DNA from: Panulirus ornatus
Lineage: Eukaryota; Arthropoda; Malacostraca; Decapoda; Palinuridae
Reading direction: 5' to 3'
Assembly (NCBI RefSeq): GCF_036320965.1
Contig: NC_092225.1
Location: forward strand, 57,552,424-57,616,423
DNA length: 64,000 bases
Numbering within the stretch: the stretch's first letter is position 1; each line of letters starts with the position of its first letter. Of the stretch, positions 60,589 through 64,000 are shown in pieces. The translations under genes were made by a program, and so were the position numbers. The notes beneath the pieces were generated by a model. It did not search any database. It was not told where the DNA came from and was given only the letters and a program-made list of their open reading frames with translations.

Positions 60589-61301
60589 TGCAAAATGATC
60601 TCTTTAATTATGGCGACTGCGACTAGAGCAAGATATTAATGCAAGAGGCTGAAAATCTCTTCAGAATCTACCCTTTTCTTGACATTTTGCCAAGTGGGCT
60701 TTTTTCTCTCTCAAGGAAGTTGCAAGTGTCGTACCTCTGTGACCGAGTGACTCTGACATCGATCGAGAGGACCCACGCGGAAGAGCTGTCATTACCATCG
60801 GGGAATATGTTTTCCGACCACGATGTAGAATAAGACACTCCTCTACGAATCCCTAAAGATACCTTTGGAAGATGGCAGATATGGAGTTTAATCTCTACGA
60901 GAGCGTAACACTGATTCTGGGAAAATAATAAGGTAAAAAGCTTTACTTATCAGACGAGGAGAGGCATTCACAGGTTCTTAGATTTCTCCCCTTTATCCGC
61001 CGATATATGATACCCTCGTGAATACCGTGAATATCATCGTGAGAGCCACGTTTTGCTTTCCTGTTCTTATCAAGAGAAAATGAATGAAGTCTTCCCAGAA
61101 ATGTGACGCATGACTCTCGTACGAATATTACGCATTTCTAGCATGACATGAGCCGGCGCTAAAATGTTTCTGGAATGCCAAGGAGATGCGAGAGGAAAAG
61201 GAAACGATAAGGATAACCGGTGGTTTAAAAGATAACAACAAGGTGGAGGAAACAGACCGAAAAGGCATGGATGGGTAATGGAAGAACTTCACCTCCGTAA
61301 A

Positions 61302-61308
<7 letters not shown>
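60587..61308. other. Unassigned sequence
   Basis: No recognisable feature. Confidence 0.4.

Positions 61309-61343
<35 letters not shown>
61309..61343. repeat. (CA)n microsatellite
   Basis: About 17 units. Confidence 0.99.
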
Positions 61344-61348
<5 letters not shown>

Positions 61349-61442
61349 CGTCAGCTGAAGTGACCGTCTTTGATGACGACATATAAGGTGAGGTACTTGT
61401 GAGGTCTGTGCAAGTGTCTCGTATTCTTGCCCTTCAGGGTAG

Positions 61443-61443
<1 letters not shown>

Positions 61444-61517
<74 letters not shown>
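61444..61517. repeat. (CT)n microsatellite
   Basis: About 37 uninterrupted units, with a tttcttt end. Confidence 0.99.
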
Positions 61518-61523
<6 letters not shown>

Positions 61524-62019
61524 CTCAGAAGTTCAATAACATATCTGTCTATCATTTGAATGACGGAAGGTCGCAGGAACACCTGAGCAGCGAATCATAC
61601 CGGCCCTCACCTCACCTCACCAAACCTGATCCTCTCAGCCTCTCACAGTAGAGACTTCGTCGTTACTCGAAGGCTATTCCATGCTACTGGGACATTATCG
61701 GTGTGAGCAGACGTTAACCGGTGTTAAGACAAGCGTTTATTTCACAGTACTCTCCCTACCTTGCACTGCTTTCCATCCCAACACGTCCCTGCACATTTTG
61801 GTGCGTAGCACTCTCTTGCCCACCCTTCCACCCGCCTCAGGGTTTCACCATTGTTATGGTAAAGAGGCCCTCAGTGCCAAACAGTTAATCACACGTGCAG
61901 GTGTTAATGAGGCAATTTGTAATCAGATTACACACATTAGTGATGGTATTATCAGCGTAATTCACCCAAAGATATCAAGCTTTAGGGCGAATACTGCGGG
62001 TGTGTATGCGTAGCACACG
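61518..62019. other. Unassigned sequence
   Basis: A 110-codon plus frame (61681-62013) shows no known domain. Nothing else is seen. Confidence 0.4.
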
Positions 62020-62235
62020 TCATGCATTCTGTCATGCATGTGTTTTGACCTGTGCTGGTTATTCACTCTCCTGTCATGCATATTATGCGTCTTGACCTAT
62101 CGTGAGATTTCCACTATACTGTCAGGCACGTGCCCCTGGCCTGGCATTTGAGCCATTCATTCTCTCTGTCATGCGTAAGACGTGTCCTGACCTGTCGTGG
62201 ATCATTCAACTGTTCTGTCATGCAAGTAGACACAC
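62020..62235. repeat. Degenerate tandem repeat, about 50-60 bp unit, 4 copies
   Basis: The words ctgtcatgcatgtgttttga, cctgtcatgcatattatgcg, ctgtcaggcacgtg, ctgtcatgcgtaagacgtgt and ctgtcatgcaagtagacac alternate with cctgtcgtg-like and attcactct-like words. Confidence 0.75.
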
Positions 62236-62335
62236 GAAAGGAATCCATTAGAGACACGACACTCTCTTGCTGTTACAAAGATCATACAGATTATCAAGAA
62301 AACAAAAATGCAGAAGCCATTACAACGTAATTTTG

Positions 62336-62408
<73 letters not shown>
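62336..62408. repeat. (CT)n microsatellite
   Basis: About 36 uninterrupted units. Confidence 0.99.
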
Positions 62409-62411
<3 letters not shown>

Positions 62412-63589
62412 GTGATGGCCCATTTCTCCTCTCCCAGTGCCTTCACCACACCACACAACCTATCCTCGCTACCTAGCTTATCTCTGTCCTCACCACACAC
62501 CCCTCTCCTCCCCCTGAAGGCCAGACCCGCTGAGTGGCCACCGAGCTGACTGCTGCTTCCTCCTCGACTGAAAAGCTGATTCAGTCAATGAACAACTTTC
62601 CGAGATGTTGAGCGACAGGAGAAATTGCTTCGGAAGGAGACTGATGAGTTCCTGAGTGTACAAAAATCGGTGGGAGACGAGTGGATCAAATGTGGCGGAG
62701 GTTCAACAGCTTTTGTAGGTGAAGATAAGCATCAGATAAGCTTTTGATATGTGTAAGCTGTAGATAATCTGTATAATGTTACAGGACTGGGAACTATGTA
62801 TTTAAGCCACGAGCAATAATATCAGTGGCCTCCATCATCATGAGAGTTGTATTTGAAAATGAACGCTGGAGAAACATCTGAACATCATTATAAATTCAGT
62901 AATTTCTCACCTAAATTGTTGTAGTATTTATACATAAAATAACGAAGGCATAACCATACACATCACACAGCTTTTAACGTTTCAGATCTGACCTGTTTTA
63001 CGGCGTGACACCTTTCCGTGACATTCATTACCACGTATCTATTCCAATCCAATTTCTGGCTATAAATGACTGGTGAATGATTAAAGGGCAGTAATTAAAT
63101 ACATTTATGACAGCTCGCCATCATTAAAATCCCTAACGCTTTTGCCGATACAGAACAAAAGATTTAACCTGGGAATAATTCTCTATTTCAGCTTTAATAC
63201 GTCAATATAATCCATCCTGGTGCCTGCTGGTGTGGAACATCAGCTCAGAGAACTGGTTGTTTCAATCTGGTTCTCGGTGTTCCTAGCGAAAATGGTGTAC
63301 GGGTCAGGCCTCAATTTAGACAAATGACAAGGCATGGGGGCCGGCTGGAGAGGAAAAACGTAAATGTTCAAAGATTATAGTTATATCCTACCTGACCACG
63401 TCATGCTGGGTTTATCTTATTCTAACATGGATGAAATATCTGAGTGCCTGTTGAATCTGTTTCACGTAATCGAATGCGAGTCGCGAGTCTAAACTAAGAA
63501 ATTTAACTCGGGAAAAAAACTAACTGATTAACCCCAGATTTCTAGGCAGAAAAAACTAAACTATTTAAGGATACAAGAGTCGGCGTTCT
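62409..63589. other. Unassigned sequence
   Basis: No recognisable feature. Confidence 0.4.
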
Positions 63590-64000
63590 TCCGTGGGGAC
63601 GTACTCCCCTTGATGGACCTCCTACAACCCTTACTCTCCCTCCACTGATGATGGTCCGTCTCTACTTCTAGCTGTCCCTCCCTCATTCCGGTGGCCCATC
63701 TCCACTCCTTAAACTCCCTTCCTCCTTGGAAGTTCTTCACCAACCTTTCCTTTCCCCTAATTTCCTCGTAACCCTTTTCCACCCTCTGTTCCCTTCCCCC
63801 TACCTGGTGGTCCATGTCCACTCTTCCTGCCTCTCTGGAGGTCCCTTTCATCCTTCACTCGTCCTCCTTCCCTAGTTATCTTCTTTTGTAACTTCCCTGG
63901 TGGTCTCTTCCCTACCTCCTTGTTGGTCCGTTACCTCCCCACCTCCCTCCCTCTTAGTCCATCCTCAGCCCTCACCCTCCTTCCCTCTCTGGTAGGGTGG
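63590..64000. repeat. Degenerate pyrimidine-rich repeat, runs off the end
   Basis: Recurring words such as ggtggcccatctccactcct, ggtggtccatgtccactctt, ggaggtccctttcatcc and ggtggtctcttccctacctc sit about 50-70 bases apart in a C/T-rich background. The minus-strand frame through it is low complexity. Confidence 0.65.

Overview
The window is eukaryotic, repeat-rich, gene-poor DNA. I found no host protein-coding gene, no rRNA, and no tRNA gene that I would call functional. The organism is most likely an arthropod, and I favour a decapod crustacean. The reasons are extremely dense long dinucleotide microsatellites ((AT)n, (GA)n/(CT)n, (GT)n), many decayed LINE reverse-transcriptase pieces of invertebrate type, and two dispersed repeat families that I associate, from memory only, with decapod (possibly spiny lobster) sequence. 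The species cannot be fixed from the window.

Layout. 0-8 kb: a 34-bp minisatellite, an 84-bp triplet-rich repeat, two pieces of a Jockey-like LINE endonuclease, and unassigned DNA. 7.5-17 kb: the first cluster of two linked families. Family A is a LINE with a recognisable RT C-terminus and 3' UTR. Family D is a SINE-like element of about 240 bp. They are joined through long (AT)n arrays and are accompanied by a fold-back element and a 30-bp minisatellite. 17-30 kb: unassigned DNA, two D elements head to head at 22.5-23.1 kb, a perfect 39-bp-arm palindrome at 25.4 kb, another D copy at 27.5 kb and two tRNA-derived SINEs. 30-34 kb: a decayed CR1-like LINE (31.0-32.9 kb) and another tRNA-derived SINE. 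35.5-39.7 kb: the second A/D cluster. 42.8-49.7 kb: a minisatellite-rich block (periods 32, 32, 16, 39 and 50 bp) interrupted by a second decayed CR1-like LINE on the minus strand. 50.6-51.3 kb: a Jockey-like RT fragment. 53.5-56 kb: the third A/D cluster. 57.7 kb: a short hAT-like inverted-repeat element. The rest to 64 kb is microsatellites, unassigned sequence and a degenerate pyrimidine-rich repeat that runs off the end.

The most coherent biology is a retroelement partnership. The 3' end of SINE-like family D and the 3' UTR ends of LINE family A share a tail of about 50 bp (core gctacctcgc, cgggaaa/cgggaga, then an A run), as expected if D is mobilised by the A machinery. Nearly every long (AT)n array directly abuts one of these elements or a fold-back/palindromic element, so the arrays behave as junctions between repeats. 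All protein-level assignments come from reading motifs by eye. Every element copy seen is truncated or broken, and element limits are approximate to a few tens of bases unless a duplication or array defines them.
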